From PALSA-926 sp964476835 (GTDB lineage: Bacteria; Pseudomonadota; Alphaproteobacteria; Micavibrionales; UBA2020), in contig CAYZCE010000014.1 of the NCBI GenBank assembly GCA_964476835.1, positions 1 through 49,910 of the forward strand: a stretch of DNA of 49,910 nt. Direction: 5' to 3'. Shown piece after piece: positions 16,377 to 26,528 of the stretch (positions within the stretch are counted from its first letter, which is position 1; every line of letters begins with the position of its first letter). The notes beneath the pieces were generated by a model. That model was given only the letters and a program-made list of their open reading frames with translations. It had not been told where the DNA came from and did no database searches. Both the position numbers and the translations under genes were made by a program.

Positions 16377-18653
16377 ATGAAAACAAAGCGGATTTTGATC
16401 TGGCTGGCTGCCGTGGTTTTGGTGCTTGCATGCGCGCTGCCGGCGCGGGCAGAAGCGATCCGCGACATCAAGGTCGAGGGCAACCAGCGTATCGAGACGG
16501 CGACGGTGCTGTCGTACCTCGAGATCCGCAAGGGCGACGAGTTCGACACGGGCTCGATGGACAGGGCGCTCAAGAACCTTTACGCGACCGGCCTCTTCGC
16601 CGACGTCTCGCTGTTCCAGCAGGGCAAGGACCTCATCGTCAAGGTCGCGGAAAACCCGATCCTCAACGAGATCCGCTACGAGGGCAACAAGAAGATCAAG
16701 AGCGACGACATCAAGGGCGAAATGCAATTGAAGCCGCGCCAGGTATTGACGCGCACCAAGGTGCAGGCCGACGTCGACCGCCTGCAGGAAATGTACCGCG
16801 TCAACGGCAATTTCTCCGCCGTCATCGACCCCAAGATCATCAAGCTCGACCAGAACCGCGTCAACCTCGTCTTTGAAATCTCCGAAGGCGAAGAGTCGCT
16901 CATCACCCGCATCAACTTCGTCGGCAACAAGCACTACAGCGACGACCAGCTGCAAAAGGTCATCCGCAGCCGCGAGACGCGCTGGTACCGCTTCTGGACG
17001 TCGGACGACAAGTATGATCCCGACCGCCTCTCGTACGACCGCGAACTGCTGCGCAAATACTACCTTGAGCACGGCTACGTCGACTTCCGCGTCGCCAGCG
17101 CGGTGGCGGAACTGTCGTCGGACCGCAAGGACTTCTTCGTCACCTTCACGGTGGAAGAGGGCGAGCGCTACAAGGTCGGCAAGATCGACGTGCACACGAG
17201 CATCCCCGGCCTCGACCCCGCGTTCCTCAAGGACAGCGTCACCTTCAAGGCCGGCGACTGGTACAAATATAGCGAGCTGGAAACCACCGTCACCAAGATG
17301 ACCAACGAACTGGGTAACCGCCAGTTCGCCTTCGTCGACATCCAGCCGGGCGTCAACCGCAACCGCGAGAACCGCACCGTCGACATCGACTTCGCGATCA
17401 ACGAAGGCCAGAAGGCCTATATCGAGAACATCAACATCAGCGGCAACACCCGCACGCTGGACGAAGTCATCCGCCGCGAGATGATGCTGGTCGAAGGCGA
17501 CCCGTTCAACACCGACAAGCTCAAGAAGTCGCAAAAGAACATCAACGACCTCGGCTACTTCGACAAGGTCGACGTCAAGCCGGGCCCGGGCAGCGCGGCG
17601 GACAAGACCAACATCAACGTCAACGTCTCGGAAAAGTCGACGGGCAGCCTGTCCGTCGCGGGCGGCTTCTCGACCACCGACGGCGCATTGGCCGACTTCC
17701 AGATCCAGGAGAAGAACTTCCTCGGCCGCGGGCAGATCCTCTCGCTCGCCTCCACCATCGCGCAGAAGCGAACCGAGTTCGACTTCAGCTTCACCGAGCC
17801 GTACTTCCTCAAGCGCGACCTCTCGGCGGGCATCGACCTGTTTCACACGACCGCGGATTATCAGGATGAGCGTTCCTACGACAGCAAGAACATGGGCGGG
17901 GGCTTGCGCTTCGGCTATCCGCTGTCCGAACACTGGCGCCAGAACCTGAACTACCGCTACGACGACAGCGATATCCGCAACGTCGGCACGGACGCATCTC
18001 CCATCGTCCAGCGCGAGGCGGGCCGCCGCGTCACCTCGATGGTGTCGCAGATCCTTTCCTACGACACCCGCGACAGCACGCTGGACCCGACCGAAGGCTT
18101 CGTCTCCCGCCTGACCACCGACCTGGCCGGCGCCGGCGGCGAGGCGCAGTACTACCGCGTCAAGGTCGGCGGCACCTATTACTACCCGGTCGCGGACCAG
18201 TGGATCCTCAGCGTGCTCGGCGAAACCGGGTACATGCACGCATGGGGCGGCGACACCATCCGCATCAACGAACGCTTCTACCTCGGCGGCGACAACCTGC
18301 GCGGCTTCGACGACTCCGGCATCGGCCCGCGCGACATGGGCACCTACAGCACCGACGCGCTGGGCGGCAACCGCTATTGGCGCGCCTCCGCGCAGGTGGA
18401 TTTCCCGACCGGCCTGCCGGAAGACTTCGGCCTGCGCGCCCACGTCTTCAGCGACGCCGGCGCGCTGTGGTCGCTCGACGAAAAGGACGTGAGCGATGTC
18501 GCGGATTCCTCGCGCATGCGCCTCTCGGCCGGTGCGGGCATCGCGTGGAAGTCGCCGATGGGCCCGATGAGCTTCGACCTCGCCAAGCCCATCCTCAAGG
18601 AAGACTTCGACAAGCTGCGCCAGTTCCGCCTCAGCTTCGGCACCAAATTCTAA
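16377..18653 (+). CDS. bamA: Outer membrane assembly factor BamA
   Basis: Core of the BAM complex that folds beta-barrels into the outer membrane. 758 residues: signal peptide ending LPARA, five POTRA domains over about residues 27-420, and a 16-strand barrel. The lid-loop motif LRGF is visible in GGDNLRGFDDSGIGPRD. The protein ends RLSFGTKF, with the C-terminal Phe of the beta-signal. No ribosome site is obvious at the ATG, so translation may be coupled to rseP. skp follows, supplying its chaperone. Confidence 0.98.
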   Translation: MKTKRILIWLAAVVLVLACALPARAEAIRDIKVEGNQRIETATVLSYLEIRKGDEFDTGSMDRALKNLYATGLFADVSLFQQGKDLIVKVAENPILNEIRYEGNKKIKSDDIKGEMQLKPRQVLTRTKVQADVDRLQEMYRVNGNFSAVIDPKIIKLDQNRVNLVFEISEGEESLITRINFVGNKHYSDDQLQKVIRSRETRWYRFWTSDDKYDPDRLSYDRELLRKYYLEHGYVDFRVASAVAELSSDRKDFFVTFTVEEGERYKVGKIDVHTSIPGLDPAFLKDSVTFKAGDWYKYSELETTVTKMTNELGNRQFAFVDIQPGVNRNRENRTVDIDFAINEGQKAYIENINISGNTRTLDEVIRREMMLVEGDPFNTDKLKKSQKNINDLGYFDKVDVKPGPGSAADKTNINVNVSEKSTGSLSVAGGFSTTDGALADFQIQEKNFLGRGQILSLASTIAQKRTEFDFSFTEPYFLKRDLSAGIDLFHTTADYQDERSYDSKNMGGGLRFGYPLSEHWRQNLNYRYDDSDIRNVGTDASPIVQREAGRRVTSMVSQILSYDTRDSTLDPTEGFVSRLTTDLAGAGGEAQYYRVKVGGTYYYPVADQWILSVLGETGYMHAWGGDTIRINERFYLGGDNLRGFDDSGIGPRDMGTYSTDALGGNRYWRASAQVDFPTGLPEDFGLRAHVFSDAGALWSLDEKDVSDVADSSRMRLSAGAGIAWKSPMGPMSFDLAKPILKEDFDKLRQFRLSFGTKF

Positions 18654-18683
18654 AACAAGAAAACAACCACAAAGGAAGACCCC

Positions 18684-19307
18684 ATGAAAACGATCAAGAC
18701 CACCCTGATGGCGCTGGCGCTCGCCGCCGCCGTCTCCGCGCCCGCCTTTGCGGCGCCTGCGCCTGCCGCCGTTGCGGCAGCTCCCGCCGCCGCGCCCGCG
18801 GCCTTCACCTTCGGCGTCATCGACATGAGCAAGGTGCTCAACGCCTCCGACGCCGCCAAGGACATCTATGCCCAGCTCAACGACAAGAGCAAGCAATACC
18901 AGAGCGAGATTTCCAAGGAAGAAGACGCGCTGCGCGGCATCCAGGCGTCGCTGATGAAGGACAAGGACAAGATCTCCAAGGAAGAGATGGACAAGAAGCG
19001 TACCGAGTTCGAGACCCGCTTCGCCGCATGGCAGAAGATGGGCATGGAGCGCAAGCGCACGCTCGACGCCGCGCTGGCCAACGCAATGAACAAGCTGCGC
19101 GGCGAGTCCGTCAAGATCGTCGCCGGCATCGCCAAGGACAAAAACTACTCCGCTGTCCTGACGCAAGACGCCGTGATGATTTCGCGCCCCGACCTCGACA
19201 TGACCGACGTGGTCGTCGCCGAGCTGAACAAGTCGCTCAAGAAGCTGCCGATCGACTGGTCTGCCGCCAGCGCGGCCGCCGCTCCGGCTGCTGAAAAGAA
19301 GAAGTAA
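18684..19307 (+). CDS. skp: Skp/OmpH family periplasmic chaperone
   Basis: Periplasmic trimeric chaperone that carries unfolded outer-membrane proteins to BamA. 207 residues. Signal peptide MKTIKTTLMALALAAAVSAPAFAAP, then an Ala/Pro-rich linker, the FGVIDMSKVLNASDAAKDIYAQL strand-helix, and a long charged coiled-coil arm. The C-terminal end is again Ala/Lys-rich. Ribosome site AAAGGAAG. The position between bamA and lpxD is the usual one. Confidence 0.93.
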   Translation: MKTIKTTLMALALAAAVSAPAFAAPAPAAVAAAPAAAPAAFTFGVIDMSKVLNASDAAKDIYAQLNDKSKQYQSEISKEEDALRGIQASLMKDKDKISKEEMDKKRTEFETRFAAWQKMGMERKRTLDAALANAMNKLRGESVKIVAGIAKDKNYSAVLTQDAVMISRPDLDMTDVVVAELNKSLKKLPIDWSAASAAAAPAAEKKK

Positions 19308-19311
19308 GCAG

Positions 19312-20343
19312 ATGGCCGATCCGCGCTTCTTCAAACGGGCGGGGCCCTTCACCCTCGCGCGCCTGGCCGAGATGACGGGCGCCGTCATCTCCGATCCGGC
19401 ACGGGCGGAGGAGACGGTTGCCGACGTCGCGCCGCTCGATACGGCGGGCGAGGGGCAATTGAGCTTCCTCGACAACAAGAAGTACGTCGACAGCTTCAAG
19501 TCGACGCGCGCGGCGGCCGTCCTGGTGCGCCCCGAGCTTGCGGGCTTCGCGCCCGCGGGCGTCGTGTGCCTGACGACCAATAACCCTTATAAAGCCTACG
19601 CCATCATCGCCGCCGCTTTCTATCCGGCGGAGACGGTTGCGGCGGGCATTGCAGCGAGCGCTTCCGTCGATCCTTCCGCTACTATCGGCGCAGGCTCCAC
19701 GGTGGAACACGGCGCAGTCATCGGCGCGCAGGTCAAGATCGGCAAGAACTGCCGCATTCAAGCCAATGCCGTCATTCGCGACGGCGTCGAGATGGGCAAC
19801 AACTGCGACATCGGCCCCAATGCTTACGTCACCCATGCGCTGATCGGCAACAATGTGCGCCTCTATCCCGGCGTTTCTATCGGTCGCCCGGGCTTCGGCT
19901 TCGCGATCGACCACACAGGCTTCACCAGCGTGCCGCAGCTCGGTCGCGTGGTCATTGGAGATAGTGTGGAGATTGGCGCCAATACCACCATCGACCGTGG
20001 CGCAGGGCCCGACACCGTGATCGGGCAGGGCACGCGTATCGACAACCTCGTGCAGATCGGCCACAACGTGAAGATCGGCAAATATTGCGTGATCGTTTCG
20101 CAGGTCGGCATCTCCGGCTCGACGCAGATCGACGACTTTGCGATGCTCGGCGGGCAAGCGGGGCTGGCAGGGCACATCAAGATCGGCGCGGGCGCGAAAA
20201 TCGCCGCGCAATCGGGCATCATGCGCGACATCCCGCCCGGCGGCGAATACATGGGCAGCCCGGCCGTTCCCATCAAGCAATACATGAAACAGGTGGCCAA
20301 GCTCGGCAAGCTGGTCACGCAGAAGAAAGGCGATGCAGAATGA
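19312..20343 (+). CDS. lpxD: UDP-3-O-(3-hydroxyacyl)glucosamine N-acyltransferase
   Basis: Third step of lipid A synthesis: adds the N-linked 3-hydroxyacyl chain. 343 residues. An N-terminal uridine-binding domain (GQLSFLDNKKYVD) is followed by a left-handed beta-helix of hexapeptide repeats that includes the probable catalytic-His region (VQIGHNVKIGKYC). It overlaps fabZ by 4 nt (ATGA). Confidence 0.97.
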   Translation: MADPRFFKRAGPFTLARLAEMTGAVISDPARAEETVADVAPLDTAGEGQLSFLDNKKYVDSFKSTRAAAVLVRPELAGFAPAGVVCLTTNNPYKAYAIIAAAFYPAETVAAGIAASASVDPSATIGAGSTVEHGAVIGAQVKIGKNCRIQANAVIRDGVEMGNNCDIGPNAYVTHALIGNNVRLYPGVSIGRPGFGFAIDHTGFTSVPQLGRVVIGDSVEIGANTTIDRGAGPDTVIGQGTRIDNLVQIGHNVKIGKYCVIVSQVGISGSTQIDDFAMLGGQAGLAGHIKIGAGAKIAAQSGIMRDIPPGGEYMGSPAVPIKQYMKQVAKLGKLVTQKKGDAE

Positions 20344-20801
20344 GCAACACCCTGAACACTGTCGATATCAAGCGCATCATGGAGCTGATCCCGCACCGGT
20401 ATCCGTTCCTGCTGATCGACCGCCTGATGGACATCGTGCCGTTCGAAAGCGCCGTCGGCCTCAAGAACGTGACGATCAACGAGCCGTTCTTCCAGGGCCA
20501 CTTCCCCGGCGCGCCGGTCATGCCGGGCGTGCTCATCATCGAGGCGATGGCGCAGACCTCGGGCGCGCTCGTCGTGCAGTCCGAAGGCAAAGCTTTCGAA
20601 GGCAAGCTTGTCTACTTCATGGCCATCGACGAAGCCAAGTTCCGCAAGCCCGTGACGCCGGGCGACCAGGTGCTGATCCACGTCCAGCGCGTGCAGAACC
20701 GCCGCAACGTCTGGAAGTTCAAGTGCGAAGCCAAGGTCGCGGGCGAGCTGTGCGCCGAGGCCGTCGTCACCGCCATGATCTTCAGCGGAGACGCAAAATG
20801 A
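20340..20801 (+). CDS. fabZ: 3-hydroxyacyl-ACP dehydratase FabZ
   Basis: Hot-dog-fold dehydratase of fatty-acid elongation; it competes with LpxA and LpxD for 3-hydroxyacyl-ACP. 153 residues. LIPHRYPFLLIDR is followed by FQGHFPGAPVMPGVLIIEAMAQ with the His54/Glu68 catalytic pair. The start is fixed by the ATGA overlap with lpxD; it ends in an ATGA overlap with lpxA. Confidence 0.98.
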   Translation: MSNTLNTVDIKRIMELIPHRYPFLLIDRLMDIVPFESAVGLKNVTINEPFFQGHFPGAPVMPGVLIIEAMAQTSGALVVQSEGKAFEGKLVYFMAIDEAKFRKPVTPGDQVLIHVQRVQNRRNVWKFKCEAKVAGELCAEAVVTAMIFSGDAK

Positions 20802-21583
20802 TCCACCCCACCGCCATTATCGATCCCGGCGCCGTCATCGGCGAAGGCTGCAAGATCGGCCCTTACTGTGTGATCGGCGCCAACGTCAAGCTGGGCGCGG
20901 GCGTCGAGCTGAAGGCGCACGTCTGCATCGACGGCCACACGACCATCGGCGACGGCACGGTCGTCTATCCTTTCGCTTCGCTCGGCCATGCGCCGCAGGA
21001 CCTGAAATTCAAGGGCGAACCCTCGACGCTGGAAATCGGCAAGAACAACAAGATCCGCGAGCACGTCACCATGAACCCCGGCACCGAAGGCGGCGGCATG
21101 CGCACCGTCGTCGGCGACAACTGCCTGTTCATGACGGCTTCGCACGTCGCGCACGACTGCATCGTCGGCAACAACGTCATCCTCGCCAACAACGCGACGC
21201 TGGCGGGCCACGTGACGGTGATGGACTACGCGATCATCGGCGGCCTCGCCGCGGTGCACCAGTTCGTCCGCATCGGGCCTTACGCGATGATCGGCGGCAT
21301 GGCGGGCGTTAGCCACGACGTCATCCCCTACGGCCTCGTCAAGGGCGAGCACGCGTCGCTGGCCGGCCTCAACTACGTCGGCCTCGAGCGCCGCGGCTTC
21401 ACCAAGGAGCAGGTGCTCCATATCATGAAAGCCTTCAAGCAGCTTTTTGATACCAAGGGCGGCACCTTGTCCGACCGCCTCGACAAGGTCGCGCGCGATT
21501 TCGCCGCCGACGCCATCGTCATGCGCATCATCGACTTCGCGCGCGAAAAGAAGGATCGCTCGATCCTCCAGCCCAAGGAGTAA
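20798..21583 (+). CDS. lpxA: UDP-N-acetylglucosamine acyltransferase
   Basis: First step of lipid A synthesis: 3-O-acylation of UDP-GlcNAc. 261 residues. Starts MIHPTAIIDPGAVIGEGCKIGP, then hexapeptide repeats, the catalytic-His region MTASHVAHDC and NATLAGHV, and a C-terminal helical domain. The start overlaps the fabZ stop; lpxI begins 6 nt after its end. Confidence 0.98.
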   Translation: MIHPTAIIDPGAVIGEGCKIGPYCVIGANVKLGAGVELKAHVCIDGHTTIGDGTVVYPFASLGHAPQDLKFKGEPSTLEIGKNNKIREHVTMNPGTEGGGMRTVVGDNCLFMTASHVAHDCIVGNNVILANNATLAGHVTVMDYAIIGGLAAVHQFVRIGPYAMIGGMAGVSHDVIPYGLVKGEHASLAGLNYVGLERRGFTKEQVLHIMKAFKQLFDTKGGTLSDRLDKVARDFAADAIVMRIIDFAREKKDRSILQPKE

Positions 21584-21589
21584 GCGCAA

Positions 21590-22402
21590 ATGTCGCGCCT
21601 CGGCATCATCGCGGGCGGCGGCGGTTTGCCGAAACGGCTGATCGATGCTTGCCGCATGCAGGGCCGCGATTTCTTCGTGCTGGGCTTGCGCGGGCAGGCG
21701 GACATCCGGTCGTTGACGGGCATCCCTCATTCCTGGGTGCGCCTCGGTGCAGTCAATGAATCCATCGCCATCCTGAAAGCCGAAGGCGTCGACGAAGTGG
21801 TGCTGGCCGGCGCAGTGCGCCGCCCGAGCCTTTTCGAGATGAAACCGGATATCCGCACGCTGCAGGTCTTCGCACGCCTCGGCATGGCTGCGTTCGGCGA
21901 CGACGCCATTTTGCGCGCGGTGGCGGAGGAGCTCTCCAAGGACGGCCTCAAGCTCGTCGGCGCGCATGAAATCGACCCGCAACTCATCACACCTGCGGGG
22001 CTTCTTACCAAGAAAGCGCCGACCGCCGGCAACCAGGTCGACATCGACTATGGCGTGCGCGCGATCAAGACGCTCGGCCAGCTCGACATCGGGCAGGCGG
22101 CGGTCGTGCAGCAGGCCGTCGTGCTCGGCGTCGAGGCGGTCGAAGGCACGGATGCGCTGCTCGAGCGTTGCCGGCGCTTGCGCCGCAAGGGCGCAGGCGG
22201 CGTGCTGGTCAAGGGCTGCAAGCCGCAGCAGGACAAGCGCCTCGATCTGCCCACCATCGGCATCCGCACCGTCCGTCATGCGTTCGAGGCGGGGCTGGAA
22301 GGCATCGCCATCGAGGCCGGCGCGTCGCTGATCCTGGACCGCGAGGCCGTCACCGAGGCCGCCGACAAGCTAGGGATTTTCATCACAGGATTTTCGGCAT
22401 GA
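21590..22402 (+). CDS. lpxI: UDP-2,3-diacylglucosamine pyrophosphatase LpxI
   Basis: Hydrolyses UDP-2,3-diacylglucosamine to lipid X, replacing the unrelated LpxH in many alphaproteobacteria. 270 residues. Typical LpxI features: N-terminal LGIIAGGGGLPKRLIDACR, VVLAGAVRRPSLFEMKPD, and the C-terminal domain with GVLVKGCKPQQDKRLDLPTIG. The Asp in the last motif is the conserved functional acidic residue. It overlaps lpxB by 4 nt. Confidence 0.96.
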   Translation: MSRLGIIAGGGGLPKRLIDACRMQGRDFFVLGLRGQADIRSLTGIPHSWVRLGAVNESIAILKAEGVDEVVLAGAVRRPSLFEMKPDIRTLQVFARLGMAAFGDDAILRAVAEELSKDGLKLVGAHEIDPQLITPAGLLTKKAPTAGNQVDIDYGVRAIKTLGQLDIGQAAVVQQAVVLGVEAVEGTDALLERCRRLRRKGAGGVLVKGCKPQQDKRLDLPTIGIRTVRHAFEAGLEGIAIEAGASLILDREAVTEAADKLGIFITGFSA

Positions 22403-23565
22403 GCAAGCCGCTGCGCGTCTTCATCGTGGCCGGCGAGGCTTCCGGCGACAACCTTGCCGCAGGACTGATGCGCGCGCTTAAAGAGTCGCGTCCCGACATC
22501 TCCTTCACCGGCATCGGCGGCCCGCGCATGGCGGAAGAGGGGCTGCAAAGCCTCTTCCCCATGGAAGAGCTTTCCGTCATGGGCGCCTTTGAGGTCGTGC
22601 CGCGCCTGTTCAACATCCTCAAACGCATCGGCCAGACGGCGCGCGAAGTGCTGGCGCAGAAGCCTGACGCCTTCATTACCGTTGACGCGCCCGATTTCTG
22701 CTTTCGCGTCATCCAGAAGGTCAAGGCCGAGAATGCCGCCATCCCCTGCATCCACTACGTCGCGCCGAGCGTCTGGGCGTGGCGTCCGGGGCGCGCGAAA
22801 AAGGTGTCGCAGTTCCTCGACCACCTGCTGACGCTGCTGCCGTTCGAGCCGCCATATTTCGAGGCGCACGGTCTCAGGAGCACTTTTGTCGGCCACCCGA
22901 TCGTCGAGCGCGCGCAAAGCCACGGCGACGGCCTGCGTTTCCGTCATGCACATGGCCTGCGTGACCACCAGCACCTGATCTGCCTGCTGCCCGGCAGCCG
23001 CATGAGCGAGCTGTCGCGCCTGCTGCCCCGTTTCAGCGACACTGCCGCGCAGCTGCTGCACCGCGACCCTGATGCCGTCATCGCCATTCCGACCCTGCCG
23101 CACCTGAAGAAATACGTCTGCGATTTCTTCGCCGGCCGCGGCATCAATCCTATCATCATCGACAGCGAGGCGGAAAAGTTCGATTGCTTCGCCGCCAGCA
23201 GCGCCGCGCTTGCAGCCTCGGGCACCGTGTCGCTCGAACTGGCGCTGACCGATACGCCGCACGTCATCGCCTACCGCCTCAGCCCGTTGACGGCGTTCCT
23301 GGCGCGCAGGCTGGTCAAGACGCCTTACGTCGACCTCGTCAACATCCTCCTGCGCCGCAAGTCGGTGCCGGAGCTGCTGCAAGACGACTGCGTGCCGGAG
23401 ACGCTGGTGCGCGCACTGGGCAAGCTGATCGAAAACACCGACATGCGCGCCGCGCAGCTGACGGATTTCCGCGAGGCGCTGATCCGCCTCGGCCTCGGCG
23501 ACCCTGAAACGCCCAGCCAGAAGGCGGCGCGCGCCGTGCTCTCCGTCGTGGAGCCTGCACGATGA
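22399..23565 (+). CDS. lpxB: Lipid-A-disaccharide synthase
   Basis: GT19 glycosyltransferase condensing lipid X with UDP-2,3-diacylglucosamine. 388 residues. GEASGDNLAAGLMRAL, IGGPRMAEEG, ITVDAPDFCFRV, HYVAPSVWAWRPGRAKK, the donor-binding LLPGSRMSEL and ASGTVSLELAL are all visible. The start is the ATG at 22399 in an ATGA overlap with lpxI; the end overlaps the AsmA-like gene. Confidence 0.98.
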   Translation: MSKPLRVFIVAGEASGDNLAAGLMRALKESRPDISFTGIGGPRMAEEGLQSLFPMEELSVMGAFEVVPRLFNILKRIGQTAREVLAQKPDAFITVDAPDFCFRVIQKVKAENAAIPCIHYVAPSVWAWRPGRAKKVSQFLDHLLTLLPFEPPYFEAHGLRSTFVGHPIVERAQSHGDGLRFRHAHGLRDHQHLICLLPGSRMSELSRLLPRFSDTAAQLLHRDPDAVIAIPTLPHLKKYVCDFFAGRGINPIIIDSEAEKFDCFAASSAALAASGTVSLELALTDTPHVIAYRLSPLTAFLARRLVKTPYVDLVNILLRRKSVPELLQDDCVPETLVRALGKLIENTDMRAAQLTDFREALIRLGLGDPETPSQKAARAVLSVVEPAR

Positions 23566-26525
23566 TGAAGCGGCTGGTGGCGCTGCTGTTCTTCGGCGGG
23601 CTGCTGGCGCTGGCGCTGCTGCTGGTCGCGCCCGGCTTCATCGACTGGAACCAGCATAAATCCGCGGTGATCGCGCGCATCCAGCCTTATTTCCAGCGCC
23701 CGGTGGATGTTTCCGGCGGCATGTCGCTGCGCGTCCTGCCGCAGCCGGAGATCATGCTCGAAGGCGTCAGTCTCGACGGCGGCAAGCTGATGACGATCCG
23801 CCAGCTAGGCCTGCGCATCCGCCTTGCACCGCTCCTGAACGGCCGCGTGGAGGTGGAGAGCCTTGATCTCATCGGCCCCGTGCTCAACCTCGAGAAGGGC
23901 AATTGGCAGGATGTGCTGAACCCTGCCGTCGCATCCGCGCTCGACAGCGCAGCAGGCGGCGTGCAGCTCGGCCGCGCCACCGTCGCGGATGGTGAAATCA
24001 ACGTCGGCGGCACGAAGTTCACGCGCCTCAACCTTGCGGTGTCTGCGGATACGCTGTTCGGGCCGTACCATGCCTCTGGCGACATGGCCTGGCGCGGCAC
24101 GGCGGTGAAGATCGGCCTTGAGACCGACAAATACGACGGCGCGACGCCGGTGCCTCTGCGCCTCGACATCATCCCCAGCGAGACCTTGCCGCACTTGCGC
24201 TTCGACGGCGTGCTCGACGCCCATGCAGGCCTCGATGCGCAGGGCGAGCTGAGCATCTCGCAAGGCACGCTGGCCAGCCTGATGGGCTATGACGCGCTGT
24301 CTTTCCTGCGCGAGACCGTCGACCTCAAGGGCGTGCTGGAGGTCAAGGACGGCCAGTTCGCGCTGACCGACATCAAGGCAAAGGTCGGCACGAAGGGTGA
24401 ACTGCACGGCAAGATGTCGGTACAGTTTCCCGCCAACGCGCGCGCGACGGCGAAACTCGATCTCGACGGCAGCAACCTTGTGTTGACGGATGCGAAGGCC
24501 GATCCTTATCTTGCTGCACCCGGCAATTTCACCGTAACCATCGCTTTCAAGGGCCGCAACGTCGTGTGGGACGGCTATAAACTCGCAACCGTGACGCTGG
24601 CCGCCGACGTCGCGCCGCAGGCGTGGACGATGCGCGCGCTGCAGGCGACGCTGGCCGACGGCTCGCAGGTCAGTGCCTCGGGCGCGATGACGCCGGGGGC
24701 GGATAGCGGATCCTACACCATCGGCCTCTCGACGCCGGACGCGGGCAAGCTGGCGGCGCTGCTGCAGCCGGGCGACAACAGCATCTTCAAGGCGCTGGCG
24801 GACAGCGGCGTCGTGCATAAGCTGGTGCTCTCCAGCCGCCTCGACGTTTCTCCCGCGCGCGTGAGCCTCTTCAGCCTCGACGCGACGGCGGAGGACAAGA
24901 TGAACGTCTCCGGCGTCATCAACATCGACCGCACCGCGCCGCGTGCGAATGTGACGGCCAAGCTGGACTTCACGGATTGGGATATGAGCGCCGCACCGGG
25001 CTTCGACGCCTTCGTCAAGGCCGTGCGTGCGGGTGACAGCGATCTTGAGCTGACGGCGCGCAACCTGTCGCTCAAGAACCTGCATGTCGCCAACCTCGCT
25101 TTCAGCGCGAAGATGGGCGCCGACGGCCTCGAGATCCGTCAGGCCTCCGGCGCATTGTCGGAGCATGAGAGCTTCAGCCTCAACGGCAAGCTGACGGCGG
25201 CAGGTGCGGATATTGCCTATAAACTTAAGGCCGCGCAGCCGGCGAATGTGGCCAGTGCGCTCGGCCTTGCCCTGCCGCCGCCAGTGCGCTGGAAGGATGC
25301 CGATATTGCGGGCACGATCCGCAGCAGCGCCGCGGGCAGCGATTTCACCATTGACGGCACGGCGGACGGCGGCGGCGTGAAGATGAACGGTAACGTATCG
25401 CCTACGGGTGATTATCGCGCGAATGTGCGCCTCACCCAGAAGAGCGTTGATGCGGGCTGGGCACAGCTGGGCTTGCCTGTATCTGCGCTGTTCAGCGACG
25501 AAGGCGACTTCGATTTCGCAGGCGAGTTGAACGGCCGCGCCGACGATTATACGATCGGCAAGATCGTGACGCAGGCGGGCAAGGCCTCGGTGACAGGCAC
25601 GCTGATGCGCAAGGCGGGGCAGACGGGGGCGGAACTGCAGGCCGGCTCGATCAACCTCGATCGCTGGCTGGGCGACGACTGGCGCGTGAAGCAGGCGTTC
25701 TTGCTGACATTGCGCGGCGACGAGCTCATTTATATGGGGCGCCATGTCGTCAATCCGCAGCTGACGCTGGGCGCGGATGCGACGATGGTCAAGATCCCCG
25801 ACCTCAAGGGCGCGCTCTGGGGCGGCCCGATGACGGCGGCGCTGACCTTGTCGCGTCAGGGCAACGGCTGGGCGGCGGCGATCAAGGGCCGCGTCGAAAA
25901 AGCTGATTTGGCCGAAGTGACGGGAGCGCTTGGCTTGCGCGGCCTCTCGACTGCAGGCGCGACGCTGGATGCCGATCTTGCCTCACCCGACAACACGCCC
26001 GGCAGCCTTTCCGGCGACATTTCGGCGCAGGCGGCGAGCGCGGTCGTCTCCGGATTCAACATGGACAAGGTGGCGGAGGTAGTGAATGCGCTCAAGGCCG
26101 TGCCGCCCGCGCTCGACCAGATGGTCGCGGCATTGTTCCATGAAAACGGCGCCACGACATTCCGCAACCTGCAGGCGGAGGTGCATGTGCAGCGCGGGCA
26201 TGTCAAGGCGGAGGGCATCCAGATTGACCATCCGGCCGGTTTCCTTGCGATGCGCGGGGAAGCGGGCGGCGGCACGACACTCGACGGCACGCTGATGCTC
26301 AAGAACATGCCGAAGCTCGGACCGCTGCATGTCACGCGCGCGGCGGGGGCGGATTACGTCGTCGACACCGCGCCGTTCCTTAAATACGTGACCGCGCGCA
26401 ACCCCGGCCCTGTGCCTGTCGCACCCGACGTGACGGCGGTGCCTGATGCCGTTCCCGCGCAGGAAACGCCCGCGCCGGCCGGCAGCGCGGTCGACGGCAT
26501 CCTCAATCGGCTGGATAAGGAATAG
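23562..26525 (+). CDS. AsmA-family protein (large, envelope)
   Basis: 987-residue protein with one N-terminal membrane anchor (MMKRLVALLFFGGLLALALLLVAPGF) and a long beta-rich periplasmic region. The segment after the anchor (INWNQHKSAV-like, then VDVSGGMSLRVLPQPEIMLEGVSL) is the AsmA N-terminal signature. The C-terminal part resembles the second AsmA module. AsmA-like proteins are related to bridge-like lipid-transfer proteins and affect phospholipid and LPS balance in the outer membrane. The direct ATGA overlap with lpxB fits a role in outer-membrane assembly. The end of the protein is Pro/Ala-rich. Confidence 0.88.
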   Translation: MMKRLVALLFFGGLLALALLLVAPGFIDWNQHKSAVIARIQPYFQRPVDVSGGMSLRVLPQPEIMLEGVSLDGGKLMTIRQLGLRIRLAPLLNGRVEVESLDLIGPVLNLEKGNWQDVLNPAVASALDSAAGGVQLGRATVADGEINVGGTKFTRLNLAVSADTLFGPYHASGDMAWRGTAVKIGLETDKYDGATPVPLRLDIIPSETLPHLRFDGVLDAHAGLDAQGELSISQGTLASLMGYDALSFLRETVDLKGVLEVKDGQFALTDIKAKVGTKGELHGKMSVQFPANARATAKLDLDGSNLVLTDAKADPYLAAPGNFTVTIAFKGRNVVWDGYKLATVTLAADVAPQAWTMRALQATLADGSQVSASGAMTPGADSGSYTIGLSTPDAGKLAALLQPGDNSIFKALADSGVVHKLVLSSRLDVSPARVSLFSLDATAEDKMNVSGVINIDRTAPRANVTAKLDFTDWDMSAAPGFDAFVKAVRAGDSDLELTARNLSLKNLHVANLAFSAKMGADGLEIRQASGALSEHESFSLNGKLTAAGADIAYKLKAAQPANVASALGLALPPPVRWKDADIAGTIRSSAAGSDFTIDGTADGGGVKMNGNVSPTGDYRANVRLTQKSVDAGWAQLGLPVSALFSDEGDFDFAGELNGRADDYTIGKIVTQAGKASVTGTLMRKAGQTGAELQAGSINLDRWLGDDWRVKQAFLLTLRGDELIYMGRHVVNPQLTLGADATMVKIPDLKGALWGGPMTAALTLSRQGNGWAAAIKGRVEKADLAEVTGALGLRGLSTAGATLDADLASPDNTPGSLSGDISAQAASAVVSGFNMDKVAEVVNALKAVPPALDQMVAALFHENGATTFRNLQAEVHVQRGHVKAEGIQIDHPAGFLAMRGEAGGGTTLDGTLMLKNMPKLGPLHVTRAAGADYVVDTAPFLKYVTARNPGPVPVAPDVTAVPDAVPAQETPAPAGSAVDGILNRLDKE

Positions 26526-26528
26526 TCC

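Noticed and set aside
16275..19580. 1101-residue open frame antisense to bamA, skp and the lpxD start
   Set aside because: It runs opposite to three well-recognised genes, has repetitive Val/Asp/Ala/Leu composition and no domain. Long antisense frames are expected where the third codon position is GC-rich.
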